A DNA stretch of 38,550 nt from assembly GCA_000969725.1 (NCBI GenBank), contig JXSR01S073101.1, one strand, 5' to 3'. The translations under genes were made by a program, and so were the position numbers. The notes beneath the pieces were generated by a model. The model searched no databases, was not told the DNA's origin, and saw only the letters and a list, made by a program, of their open reading frames with translations. The first letter of the stretch is position 1; every line of letters starts with the position of its first letter. This DNA comes from Ophiothrix spiculata (lineage: Eukaryota; Echinodermata; Ophiuroidea; Amphilepidida; Ophiotrichidae). Positions 18,771 through 28,978 of the stretch are shown here, in pieces.

Positions 18771-18905
18771 TTAGTCAGCACTAACTATGTGCTTGCTAAA
18801 TTTCTCATATTCTGCTTTCACTACTTTCTTTACTTCTTGTCCAACGAAACCACACAGAACATAGACATTTCCATCCCAGGTCCAAAACGCTCTTACTTTT
18901 TTTTG
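18771..18905 (-). pseudogene. Short coding-like fragment ending in a stop (WTWDGNVYVLCGF)
   Basis: On the minus strand a frame of about 44 residues (VRAFWTWDGNVYVLCGFVGQ, then EVKKVVKAEYEKFSKHIVSAD) ends in TAA at 18771-18773. The composition is protein-like and differs from the surrounding DNA. It loosely resembles the C terminus of LINE first-ORF proteins, but I cannot confirm that. It could also be a terminal exon of an unknown gene. Confidence 0.35.
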
Positions 18906-19512
18906 TAGGTTTTGACCAAAATCGATTTTTGCAATTTTTGGCTTTTTTTGCTTTTTTAGAAAATTTAGAAAAAAAAAACCTGACTACACACTTTTTTAAG
19001 TTTACATTTTATCTTTCATTTAAAAAAAAAAAGGCTTCTAGCATGTAAACTTTTGCATTTACTCTTTTGAGAGCCGACACCTAAAATCCAAGATGGCCGC
19101 CAAATAAATATGCAAGTTAGGTGATTTTTTTATTTTTGTTTTGTTTGGTCACCCAAGTATCCTAGACACCAAATATGAAGTTCATACCATCTTCAATAAA
19201 AAAAATCAATTTTTGGTGCAGATCTTCCCTTAAGCCAATTCAAGTGCCTTTCAAGTCTTTCCTTTTCAGCATGATCTTCTTGCGGATGTTATTATATCTA
19301 CCGAATTTCGCATATATTAGCTTCGGTTCTCTCTGTTTTCTTCCATGGAGTGCACTTTTCCTACGATAACAATGGTCTATCTTGACCTTGTTCTGTTAAT
19401 CCAATTTCAAAATGTTCGTTTACCATGTTACACACTATCTCATTCGTATCTTCAGGTTCAATTCAATTCAATTTTAATTTATTTATTTCCACGTTTCTTA
19501 TTAATTTTGTCG
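18906..19512. other. Nothing firmly recognised
   Basis: T-rich DNA including CAAGATGGCCGCCAAATAAA near 19090, a phrase seen in many dispersed repeats. The short plus-strand frames (for example 19175-19369) are not supported. Confidence 0.4.
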
Positions 19513-19584
19513 CCCCAAGTTGCTTAATCGGTAGAGCGTCCGACTGTAGTTCGGAAGGTTCGTGGTTCGAATCCACGTCTGGTG
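19513..19584 (+). tRNA. tRNA-like sequence, anticodon GTA (Tyr-type), degenerate
   Basis: 72 nt fold as a cloverleaf. The D arm is GCTTAATCGGTAGAGC, the anticodon stem-loop TCCGA-CTGTAGT-TCGGA gives anticodon GTA, and the T arm CGTGGTTCGAATCCACG is perfect. The acceptor CCCCAAG against TCTGGTG has two mismatches. Nuclear tRNA-Tyr genes of animals normally carry an intron and differ in sequence, so this is probably a tRNA-derived copy with intact internal promoter boxes rather than a true Tyr gene. Confidence 0.6.
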
Positions 19585-19618
19585 ATTTGCTTTTCTTTTA
19601 TCTTAGAATGGTTGTAAA

Positions 19619-19690
19619 GGTTTCATGGCGCAATGGTTGCGCGTCTGACTCCAGATCAGAAGGTTGTGTGTTAGAATCACGTTAAAGCCA
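19619..19690 (+). tRNA. tRNA-Trp(CCA)-like gene or pseudogene
   Basis: GCGCGTCTGACTCCAGATCA with the following GAAGGTTG is nearly identical to eukaryotic tRNA-Trp. The anticodon loop CTCCAGA gives CCA. The acceptor GGTTTCA against TAAAGCC has one mismatch and one wobble pair. The T loop is TTAGAAT instead of TTCGAAT, which damages the B-box, so I lean to pseudogene. It begins 34 bp after the preceding tRNA-like sequence on the same strand. Confidence 0.7.
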
Positions 19691-19729
19691 TTACTGAATT
19701 ATAATATATTTTACTAAATTTTCACCTAC

Positions 19730-20130
19730 AGTAACCCAAAATACCCCCAAAATTCATAAAAAACTAATCATGTTACCCAAAATGTGTCATATTTTATTCA
19801 ATTTATTCTAAGTTTGCTAAAAAAACCTTAAAATTCATAGAAATCAAATATTTCGCCCAAAATATATCATGTCTGGCCTATTTTTACCATAACAAATACA
19901 AAAATCTTGCAAAACATAACCAGTTTTATTCAAATTTCCCATAAAGTATCCCAAAACGAGCTGAATTACCCCAAAATGTTGTAAAAACCCTTAAAATATG
20001 ATTAAATTGCCCCAAAACTCTGATTCATACTTCAAAAGCTCTCAAATACTCGACATTACATCCAAAATATTCGAACACAAAATAACCAAATATATACAAG
20101 AAAAAAATACTCTACATTACGCCCAAAATA
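19730..20130. repeat. Degenerate CCCAAAAT word region
   Basis: About ten copies of CCCAAAAT or one-off variants occur in one orientation at irregular spacing (for example ACCCAAAATACCCCCAAAAT, GCCCAAAATATATCAT, CCCCAAAATGTTG). No terminal repeats seen. Possibly a decayed satellite. Confidence 0.5.
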
Positions 20131-20161
20131 CGATATTTCTCCTTAAATATACAAATTAGGC

Positions 20162-20243
20162 CACGACCATCTCATTAATATTCATCATTATGCAAATTAG
20201 ACCACACCCATCTCATTAATATTCATCATTATGCAAATTAAGT
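20162..20243. repeat. Two tandem 41 bp units, each with a perfect POU octamer ATGCAAAT
   Basis: The unit contains CATCTCATTAATATTCATCA followed by TTATGCAAATTAG and a CCACRCCC tail; the second unit starts 41 bp after the first. ATGCAAAT is the consensus octamer for POU-domain factors. Function is not shown. Confidence 0.7.
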
Positions 20244-21128
20244 TGAAGTGCGCCCTCTTGTGTTCAAACCTCCGATAAGCACCAACTTACTATTTGCATC
20301 CTTACTTTTTTTTATGATGTAATGATTTTTAAACCATCCATCCTTATGTCTGTTTTGATGTAATGATTTTAAAACCTTGCATCCTTACACCTTTTTTCAA
20401 TGTGTAATAATTTTAAAACCTTACACTTACTTTTTTTTGATGTAATGAGTTTAAAACCTTACATTCTTTCATAGCAAAATAAGTGAATTGTAAGGATGTA
20501 AGATATTAAAATCATTACATCAAAAAAAAAAATCGATGTTATGGTTTTAAAACATGATTTTAAAACCTTACATCCTTATTTTTTTTTAATTCGTACATGC
20601 TTTCACTTTTTTCTTTTCGATGTAATGATATTTAAACCTGACATCCTTACATTTTTAATTTGTTGATATAAACCCTTACATTCTTACATAAAAAAGTAAA
20701 CTGTAAGGATATTATAAGGTTTTTAAAATATTACATTTTTATTATATTTTTTGTATGTAATGATCCTTACATTTTCTCTTTTCCCAATCCTTACTTTCTT
20801 TTTTGATGTAATTTTTTTAAAACCTTACATCCTTACATTTTTCTCTTTTCTTTTCATGTAACATTACAATCTTACATGTTCTTCTTTTCGATGTAAGGGT
20901 TTTAAAACCTTACATTTTCTTTCAAAATGTTTAAATATTAAAACCAATTTCAAAACCTTACATCCTTACATTTTTAATGATTTGATGATTTTAAATCCTT
21001 ACTTCCTTACTTATGTTTTTGATGTAATGATTTTAAAACCTGACATCCTTACAATATTCAGTTTTTTCGATGAAATTATTTTAAAACATTGCATCCGTTT
21101 AAAACCTTATATTCTTAAATCGAAATAA

Positions 21129-21526
21129 TGTGACCGTCCGCCCGTATGAGCAGTAAATGCCAGAAACTTCATTTTGTGCTACAGGTGAAAATACATGTCT
21201 AGGTCGTAATTTGCCAAAATTAATTTTTTGACAGATTCACAATTCTAGTGCTTACTACAAAATACCAGCAAAGTTTCATTTCAAGAAAATGATAGGAAAT
21301 GTGAACTAAATTGGCATATAGGGCTTAATAATCTTTCAACGCGTATATCTCAGTTATACGTTTTACTCCCTGACAACCTTTGACGGACCATAACTTGACT
21401 TCTGGAAATCGTGTGAAGTTCATTAAGGTGTCATTTTAAACCTTAAAGCATGGTCTTTGCAAATAATTAAAAAGGTGAAAACGACAAGAGCTGGCATTTA
21501 CTGCTGTTTTCGGTGGACGGTCAAAT
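21129..21526. mobile_element. GACCGTC-ended MITE, complete copy
   Basis: Left end TGTGACCGTCCGCCC then AGCAGTAAATGCCAG; the right end reads inward GACCGTCCACCG then AGCAGTAAATGCCAG. The interior matches 1378-1718 and the split copy at 2641-3762. It is inserted in the GATGTAATG word array. Confidence 0.8.
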
Positions 21527-21810
21527 ATAAGTGAATGATAAGGATGTAGTTTTAAAATCATTACATAAAAAAGAGAAAGAAGACATGCAAGGATGTAAGG
21601 TTTTAAAATTATTACATCAAAAATTACTTTCGATGTAATGATTTTAAAACATGACTTTAAAACCTCACATCCTTACATTTTGTTGATGTAATGATTTTAA
21701 AATCTTACATCCTTACTTGTTGTTTTTGTTTTTGATGTAATTATTACGTAGAAAAAATGACTTTCGATGTAATGATTTAAAAACCTTACATTTTTTTCGA
21801 TTAAAAATAC

Positions 21811-22179
21811 AAAAAAAAAAAAAAAGGGGAAAAGACCTTGCGCTATGCCTCCCAGATTTGTAATTCCACTCGGCCTCTGCACACTTTACAGGTGTTCGCT
21901 GATCACTGTGGCCCAAGTAAGCTCCATTCCACACCAAGCATCATTTTAGGTTCTGCGACAACCTCAAGGGGCGCTGAACCTTGATCAGCCCACATACGTA
22001 CCATCGCTGCCCGGATCAGCTCCCCGAGTTTCGTACGGGTTTCCACGAGACAATTAGCAGTTAGTTCCTTGTCCAAGGGAATTTCAAGCACACTCAACTT
22101 TTAAGGCACCAGCGGGGTTCGAACTCAGGACCTTCCGCACCGCAAGCGAGCGCCTTACCGATTGAGCTAACTTGACTGC
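21811..22179 (-). mobile_element. tRNA-derived SINE with a T-run 3' end
   Basis: On the minus strand a tRNA-like head opens the element. GTTAGCTCAATCGGTAAGGC is the A-box region and GAGTTCGAACCCCGC the B-box. A conserved-looking body follows with CTTGGACAAGGAAC. At the 3' end, CCCC leads into a long T run (an A run at 21811-21825 on the plus strand). A run of T is the expected polymerase III terminator. Nearby frames read from the SINE are not proteins. It lies within the word array, so it is younger than the array. Confidence 0.78.
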
Positions 22180-22500
22180 TTTACATGATTTTAAAAACCT
22201 TACATTCTTAAATACAGTAAAATGTAAAGATGTAAGATTTTGAAATCATTACATAAAAAACAAATAAACAAACAAACATATAGGGATGCAAGGTTTTAAA
22301 ATTATTGCGCAGAAAAATGATTTTCGATGTAATGATTTTTTGTTCAATCTAATGATTTCAATATCTTACATCATTACATTTTTAATAGAGGTAATGATTT
22401 AAAAGACTTTCATCCTTTGACACCTGAAAAAGATTCATCTGGATCATCATTACTTTCTTTTTTCGATGTAATAATTTTAAAAACATTTTTGTCTGTAGCA

Positions 22501-22705
22501 TTAATTTGGCTCAAGTACACACATGAAACTTGACAAGTTTTATGTAGGTGATGGCCCTATATTCAAATATGGAAAAACTATTATGCTAGAATTTTCACCA
22601 GATCGGAATACCTATCTCTAATCGAACAAAACAATTTTAAAGGGCCCACTGTCATAGATAGTCACCAGGGCAGTACTGATGATCAGATATATAATATTTT
22701 TCAAA
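22501..22705. other. Nothing recognised
   Basis: Short spacer without visible features. Confidence 0.4.
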
Positions 22706-22706
22706 A

Positions 22707-22985
22707 GGGACATACCATTTGACTTTCAGGGGGGGGGGGCTGAAAGTTAAGGTCGAGGCAAGATTTTCTTTTTTGAAAAAATTTCGAGACAGTAACAAAC
22801 CTAAATTTTTTCCGGATACTTAATAGTAAGTAATAAGGGGAAAGTTATTTGTTCTCCTCATGTGAGTCAAGTTAGTATTTTCTCAAGCAGTGAGTCAAAT
22901 ATTTTTTTTCTCTTACATCGTTAGTCAAGTATTTTTTTCGGAGAATCTTCCAGCCCCCCCACATGGAAGTCTAATGGTGCGTCCC
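22707..22985. mobile_element. G-run MITE, GGGAC ends (copy 1)
   Basis: Ends GGGACATACCATTTGACTTT and, from the right, GGGACGCACCATTAGACTTC. Each is followed by a G run (C run on the other side). The right flank is TAA and the left flank AAA. The interior shares CTTAATAGTAAGTAATAAGG and CATGTGAGTCAAGTTA with copy 2. Confidence 0.75.
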
Positions 22986-23140
22986 TAAACATGAGCTGTT
23001 CAATTATTAAAGATTTTAACCGTCTCCAGCAACGAGGTCAACAAACACATTTAAATCTATATCAATCACTAAAATGAATTTTAATACCACAATAAACATG
23101 ATAAAATGTATATTATAGTTGATAATTACTAGAAATGTAA

Positions 23141-23519
23141 GGGACGCAACATTTGACTTCCAGGGGGGGAGCTAGAAGTTTAGGTCGAGGCAAGATGTTT
23201 TCCGCAAAAAAATTCGAGCAAGATTTTTTAAAACTCACAAATCTAAACATTTTCCGGGGGCTTCTCCCCCGAACCTCTACATATAAGAGTAGGTAATGAA
23301 GGGCAATTTATTTGCTTTCCTCATGTGGGTTAATTTATTTTTTTTCTCAAAAAACAAACCTAAAAATTTTCCGGATACTTAATAGTAAGTAATAAGGGGA
23401 AAGTTATTTTTCCCCCTCATGTGAGTCAAGTTATTATTTCTCTTACATAGTGAGTCAAGTATTTTTTTCCCGAAAAACTTCAAGCCCCCCCCCCGCCTCG
23501 AAGTCTAATGGTACATCCC
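23141..23519. mobile_element. G-run MITE, GGGAC ends (copy 2), TAA target duplication
   Basis: Ends GGGACGCAACATTTGACTTC and, from the right, GGGATGTACCATTAGACTTC, flanked by TAA at 23138-23140 and 23520-23522. Just inside are a G run and a C run. The interior contains two diverged copies of the block found once in copy 1. The TAA duplication suggests PIF/Harbinger. Confidence 0.78.
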
Positions 23520-23522
23520 TAA

Positions 23523-24480
23523 AGGTGACGCCATACTCAAGAATTAGTCTTTATTCTATAGTTTCATAGAATATTCAAGATTTGTTTTTATATATTTCTG
23601 TCTTTTTTCTTTTTATATACACGGTTGCTCATATAGTTGGAATAAAAAAATTGTTACCACTTTTCAATGTAAATGTCAATTTATGATGAAAATATCTGGA
23701 AACTTATGTTGCTTTTGGTCAGATTTGATAGTTTATCTTGTTGAGTGTGAAATGGAACTCCGAATGTAATAAATTTTCTCATGTAGTGGTAAGGGGGTAA
23801 CAACAAAAATGGGTCAAAAACGTGATTTTTAGGTCAAATTTGATTTGACCCCGCCTTGTTCAAGGTCACTTTTCTACTCAAGTTAAGTGGTCATATGGAA
23901 TGTCTATCTGTAGGTTAACGTTTACCTTAAAGCGGTCCAGATAGGTTTGGCAGTGTGTCGCATAATATTGAACTGGGATGAGGTGAGGTGAGGTGAGGTG
24001 AGGTGAGGAGGACATTGTTCAATTTTGCTGGGGCGCCAAAATTAGGCTGTGATTCCTGGATACGCCCCGGTGATATCCCTGAATTTTTCGAAACTAATTA
24101 TCAGAAAAGTAAATATGCAATAATCTGGTGTCACTTTAACTGTTGGCCAATATACTGGATAGTTCTCACACTCGCATCGTGGACTCACCTTACTTCCAGC
24201 TATTTCATTCCGTAGAGTGTATTCCTAATTACAAATTCTTCTTGTGTTCAAATAATTTACTTTAGAGAGATGTATCATAAGTAGCACTGAGCTATATTAG
24301 TGTACACATGCGTGAACAAAATAAACTTGAAAAAAAAAAAACCGGAAAAGGGGGTCTTTTTCCCTGACCAATACAAAGCAGAAAGCATTGCTTGTATTAA
24401 TGTGCGTTTACACTGTGACGACTTGGGGGTAAAGACAAGCAACGTAGACCTGAGTATTTTTTACGCCCGTCATCGTTAGT
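23523..24480. other. Mostly featureless; includes a TGAGG minisatellite
   Basis: Positions 23979-24010 hold about six TGAGG units. No gene is supported; the frame at 24003-24215 begins within the minisatellite and has no recognisable content. Confidence 0.5.
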
Positions 24481-24489
24481 TAGAAACCT

Positions 24490-26875
24490 GTACCATTGTC
24501 ACCAATAGGTAAGAGTGATCATATTTGTGTTTTATGGCAGCCATGTCTTCTTAATTCCACTATCATTGTATCAAAAAGAAACATGAGGTTCGTGTGTCTC
24601 GCCTGTTTCGTGAGTCAGGTATATGAGCCTTTGGTCAGTGGGTTCAGAAGCAAGATTGGAATGAAATTCTACAAATAAATAGTACTCAAGAAAAGGTTGA
24701 TATTTTTTTATAAAATGCTTGTGCATGCTATTGATTTGTACTTTCCTCTGATTAAAACTAGGTTGGATTCAACGGATAAACCATGGTTAACACAGCATAT
24801 TAAGAGGTTAATTTCTGAACGGCAAGTCGCCTTTTCTTCAAATAACACCTGTCTTTGGCGTACACTAAGAAACAAGGTTCAACGTGAAATAAAAAAGGCT
24901 AAAAATTCTTATCATACTAATCGTATTAGATCTTTGCAGAAGACTTAGCCCAGAAAGTGGCATCAGCAGATAATGTTTGTTACCAATTGCAATAAATCTA
25001 AGCTCAGCCTTGACATCCCAGGGATTGATGACACCGACACCCAAGGTAAGGCAAATGCGATTAATGCCAAGTTTGTTCAGGTCTCTGCTGGGTTAGACCC
25101 TTTGAATTTTTGCCAACTCCCAACATACTTGCCTGCTGAGTTGCCACCTCGGTTACATCCTTGGGATGTCTTTGCTGAGTTAAAGAAATTGAAATCAGCT
25201 AAAGCTGCAGGTCCTGACCAAATTCCACCAAGGTTAGTGAAAGAATTCGCATATGAATTGAGTGTACCTCTCACTGACATTCTAAACTCCTCTTTATTAG
25301 AAGGTAAGGTTCCCAATCAGTGGAAACAAGCTATTGTTGTACCTATACCTAAACAGTATCCACCTTCCATCGATAAACTTAGGCCAGTCTCATTGACTTC
25401 TATTTTCGCCAAAATTGCAGAAGGGTTCATCACCAACTGGATACTGACTGATATTGACCATAAGATTGATAAGAGGCAGTTTGGAAATGTCAAGGGTGTG
25501 TCCACTTCTCATTATTTAGTCAGCCTTGTTCATTTTCTTCATCAAGGGGCAGAAGGAAGTCACAACATGGGAAGAGTGGTACTCACGGACTTTTCCAAAG
25601 CGTTTGATTTGGTCGAATATACCATATTAATTAACAAAATTATCCGCTTAGGAGTCCGGGAGTCCATCATTCCCTGGATTTGTGACTTCCTTCGCAACAG
25701 GCAGCAATGTGTCCGATATAATAACACTCTTTCGAATTTCATATCAGTGACTGCGGGGATCCCCCAGGGTACCAAGATTGGTCCAATTGGGTTCCAGATA
25801 TTAATCAATGATGCCGCCCATAATGCTTCTTCTGGATGCTGGGAATACGTGGATGACGTGACATTTGCTGAAAATACTAATGGGCCACAAATGAGCTCTT
25901 TACAGGCTGATCTTGATGATTTTTATAAGTGGTCAGAAGAGAACAAGCTGAAGTTAAATCCAGCCAAATGTCAGGCCCTCCAGGTATGTTTTAAGCAAAA
26001 CAAACCTAACCTTCCGAACTTAAGAATCGGTACTGAACCGCTGTCATACATCACAGAGGCTAAGGTTCTTGGCGTTCTCCTTCAAAACAACCTTAAATGG
26101 GACTCTCATGTTAATAGCATGCTCAAAAAGGCCAATAAAAAGCTCTATATGCTGAGGTCCCTGAAGAAATTTGGCTTCGATAAAGATGAACTCTGTGTCG
26201 TATATAGCGGTTATGTCAGACCGATTCTTGAGTATGCGATTCCAGTCTGGCATTCAAGTATTTCTGTTAAAGAGGCATCTCACATTGAAACAATTCAGAA
26301 GAGGGCTTGTAGGATTATTTTGGGTGGCGACTACAATTCTTATCATGAGGCACTGGCCACTTGCGATCTTGACTCTCTCCACGATAGGAGGGTTGAGCAT
26401 TGCCGCAGGTTCAAAGAAGGGCTGCCTGAAAATGAGCGTACTAAATGTCTTATCCCTCCAACCAGGTTTGAGAGTCATGGTCGCATCTTAAGCAACTCGC
26501 ACAAAATATCTAAATTGCGTACAAAAACTAAGCGTTTTTCAAGGACAGTCCAGTTCCATTTTTTATTGAATTGTTAAATGAATGATACTTTTTTTTTTTT
26601 TTTTATAGTGACAGATTATTTTTTTCTGGTGAGAGTTTTTACCAAGTGTAATATTGATCACCCTTCTTTTTTGCCATAGTTTAAAAATTTAATGTTTTTA
26701 ATTGATGTTATGAATATTTGTATATACTTTCCATGTCTTTTATGAGTAATCTGTATAAATGTACCTTTTTTAATATTCAAAGTTATTGTAAAATTGCATG
26801 TAATTTGACCTTTGGGTCACGATGTGCTTTTTAATAAATACCAAATGAATGAATGAACCAAATGAATTAAAGTCA
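24490..26875 (+). mobile_element. L2-type LINE, 5'-truncated, with nearly intact reverse transcriptase
   Basis: A piece of endonuclease C terminus (SPIGKSDHICVLWQP, with the SDH motif) starts near 24499. A linker follows in another frame (VRVSRLFRESG, QKQDWNEILQINSTQEKVDI). From 24709 YKMLVHAIDLYFPLIKTR and KPWLTQHIKRLISER are in the RT frame. A 534-codon open stretch (24973-26577) carries RT motif A (LTDFSKAFD, Asp206 counting from the first Met), motif B (AGIPQGTKIGP) and motif C (YVDD, Asp294/295), so the catalytic residues are intact. Thumb-like VRPILEYAIPVWHSS and IETIQKRACRIILG follow. Breaks seen: TGA at 24624, a one-base slip in the T run near 24702-24709, and TAG at 24946. The 3' end AATGAATGAATGA (about 26845-26857) is the tail type known for L2-clade LINEs. 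The first Met of the 534-codon stretch is not the native start. Confidence 0.88.
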
Positions 26876-26936
26876 AAATGTGAAGTCAAAATGTGTGTAA
26901 AGTAAGAAAGGGCGTACATTCAGATCTGAGTGTTAA

Positions 26937-27920
26937 GGGATTTTCTTAGAGTTTTTTTTACTTACGACTGAGGGATAATGATTTTTTCATAAATTCTTCT
27001 TGCAAACTAACACGATGATCCTATTTTGAAGTACGCAAAAATGCTTTAACATATGTGAAATTAAAAAAAAATCAATGAAACATTTATTATTTTATAAGCA
27101 CATAAGGTCCTTCGCACTTAATGTTTAGTTTCCTGTTGCAGCTTTTAAAATAGAAGGGCGGTCACTTTTCATTATTCATTAATCTTTCTATATAATAATA
27201 ATAATAATAATATGCACGCTTTTATATAGCGCTTAATAACCTAAACAAGATCTCAAAGCGCAGCTGCCTATTATTACCGCTGCCATCAGGAAATCGTCAC
27301 AATCATATCGCATCAGTTAGTGGTGCTACAAGGCATATAGGATCAAAACATGTGCGACAATTTAATTGACATAGTATCCATACAATACAGTAAATCACAT
27401 ATCAATATTTTTTGTGTTTGTCCATGCATATTAAAACACAAATGTACTTCATTTTTTTTCCATTTTCAACTTTCAATTTTGGTTGATAAAACTGTCCAAA
27501 ATTATTTGCCATGAGTAAAACCAGCATCAGCTATTTTGAGTATGCAACGCCAATATTTTCATTATTACTCATGTGCCATGCACCCATCCCATGGAAACGG
27601 TTTTATATCAACATTTGGATGATGTCTGTTATTTTGAGACATAAATACTTTGCTTTTGTTTTTTAAAATATTAACAAATAATACAACCATCTCAAATAAT
27701 GAATTTAATACTTGGGAATTTTGGATATTCGGTTCGGACAGAAACGAGAAACTAAACATTGAGTGCGACTGGCCAAATGATCGGCTTTTTTTAGCTTTCC
27801 CTATACTTTGTGTGGTAAATCGGGCGATATTTTGGGAAAATATGTACTATTTGAAATGCCTATATCTAAAAAACGAGCACGGTGACCTATTTTTTATTTT
27901 AGATTTTTGATACATTGAGT
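26937..27920. mobile_element. Second TTAA-flanked GGGGTTTTCTC-type element, interrupted and incomplete
   Basis: TTAA (26933-26936) precedes GGGATTTTCTTAGAG. Positions 26970-27090 and 27800-27920 match the interior of the 14180-14762 element (CAAAAATGCTTTAACATATG; TTTTGGGAAAATATGTACT). About 700 bp of other sequence lies between, including the AAT repeat at 27193. The right terminal repeat was not found; a mariner-like MITE begins at 27922. Confidence 0.6.
27193..27250. repeat. AAT microsatellite with adjoining TTATATAGCGCTTA motif
   Basis: An (AAT)n run is followed by GCACGCTTTTATATAGCGCT and then ATCTCAAAGCGC. This combination is a familiar short dispersed repeat in marine invertebrate DNA. 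I recall it rather than having searched for it. Confidence 0.6.
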
Positions 27921-27921
27921 A

Positions 27922-28865
27922 CAGTGTGTCCCAGAATAAACCTTACAATCCTAGCGTGCAATTTTCAAGAATATAACTGATAGTTCGAAAGTATGTAAAG
28001 GTTGCATTTTATAGCCAATGAATTGATTTTTCAGATTGTTTCATTTCAATCGGTAATGTACAGCCCCCCGGGGGGGGGGGGTTACTTATATTGACAAGGT
28101 ATACGTATATATGCCTGCCTTTTGGGGTGATTTTTCCAGGATTTTGGTATATCAATGGGGTGTTTTTCATTTCAGATGAAAGCACCCAATTTTCATAAAT
28201 TGGGTGCTTTGGGGAAAATTTGCAAAAAAAAGCACCCAATTTGAGTAAAATTGGGTGCTTTTTCATCAGAATTGGTATACTGATGGGTGGGTTTTTGAGC
28301 CAAAAATAGGTATAGAGATGGTCAGTTTTTCGGAGTCCGGCAGGCACATACCCGTACAATTTTTTTTGAAGACCCCCCCCCCCGGGTGTACAGCAAACGT
28401 TATGCTTTGTCAAATAATTGAATGTAAAATTTGCTGGTCCAATTTCACGAGTTTGTAAGTTCCCCTTTAATGAAACTCCATTGAGTATTGTCATTGATCT
28501 GTTCACTTAACCGTAACGACGCTTACTCATTTACTACGCACATGGTTTCTTTTTTCTATGCTGAAAAAAATGAACAAATTTGATATAAAAGTAGGACAGA
28601 TATGATAAGTTTTCCCAAGGTGACTCATTTTTATTCCATTCAGAAACACCTTTACTTTATGGCCAATAATAATGAAATTGGACCAAACAAAAATCCACCC
28701 AAAAGTTTGATACAACATAACTTTTGTTGTATACTAACTGATTGAAATGAAACAAACAGTATCTAAAAGTTCAACTCATGGGCTATAAAATGCGATCTTT
28801 ACATATTTTCTGACTATCCGTGAAACCCATGAAAATTGTACGCAATTGTACGCAGGGACACCCTG
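27922..28865. mobile_element. Mariner-like MITE A with TA target duplication
   Basis: Left end CAGTGTGTCCCAGAATAAAC; right end reads inward CAGGGTGTCCCTGCGTACAA. Flanked by TA at 27920-27921 and 28866-28867. The homologous site at 30820-30845 (GATACATTGAGTATGCATCG) has no element. It carries a nested 323 bp insertion at 28064-28386. CAGGGTGTCCC ends with TA duplication are typical of mariner-type elements. Confidence 0.83.
28064..28386. mobile_element. CCCGGGG-ended element nested in MITE A, 7 bp target duplication
   Basis: C6G12 opens the element and C11GGG closes it. Subterminal GTATATATGCCTGCC and, from the right, GGGTATGTGCCTGCC pair. It is flanked by TGTACAG at 28057-28063 and 28387-28393. 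The empty site is in MITE B (AATGTACAACAAAAG near 29260). The centre has two near-perfect hairpins built on AAAGCACCCAATTT and its complement. It belongs to the same family as 17507-17860. Confidence 0.8.
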
Positions 28866-28978
28866 TATGGATTGCAAATGCATTAGAATCAATTGTGACT
28901 GAGTCTTTACCTTTTTCAATTGTCCATTTTGACAAGATCCATGACCTCAATTTAATGAGCATTTGATTTATCAGTCTG

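Larger units (their letters stand above)
20285..22500. repeat. Array of the word GATGTAATGATTTTAAAACC..TTACATCC in both orientations
   Basis: Dozens of diverged copies of a roughly 33-45 bp word combine GATGTAATGATTTTAAAACC and TTACATCCTTAC, separated by T-rich or A-rich spacers. Most are on the plus strand. Inverted copies occur, for example at about 20485-20520, 21539-21620 and 22215-22255. The array is interrupted by a GACCGTC-ended MITE (21129-21526) and a SINE (21811-22179). I found no terminal inverted repeats, so it may be a satellite or a giant word-array element. Frames in it are not genes. Confidence 0.75.

Noticed and set aside
19730-20130. Telomere-like repeat
   Set aside because: CCCAAAAT words are irregularly spaced and do not match the animal TTAGGG repeat.
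21903-22097. 64-codon minus-strand frame
   Set aside because: It lies wholly inside the tRNA-derived SINE body.
28009-28506. 165-codon minus-strand frame
   Set aside because: It spans a MITE and the element nested within it, and has no protein similarity I recognise.
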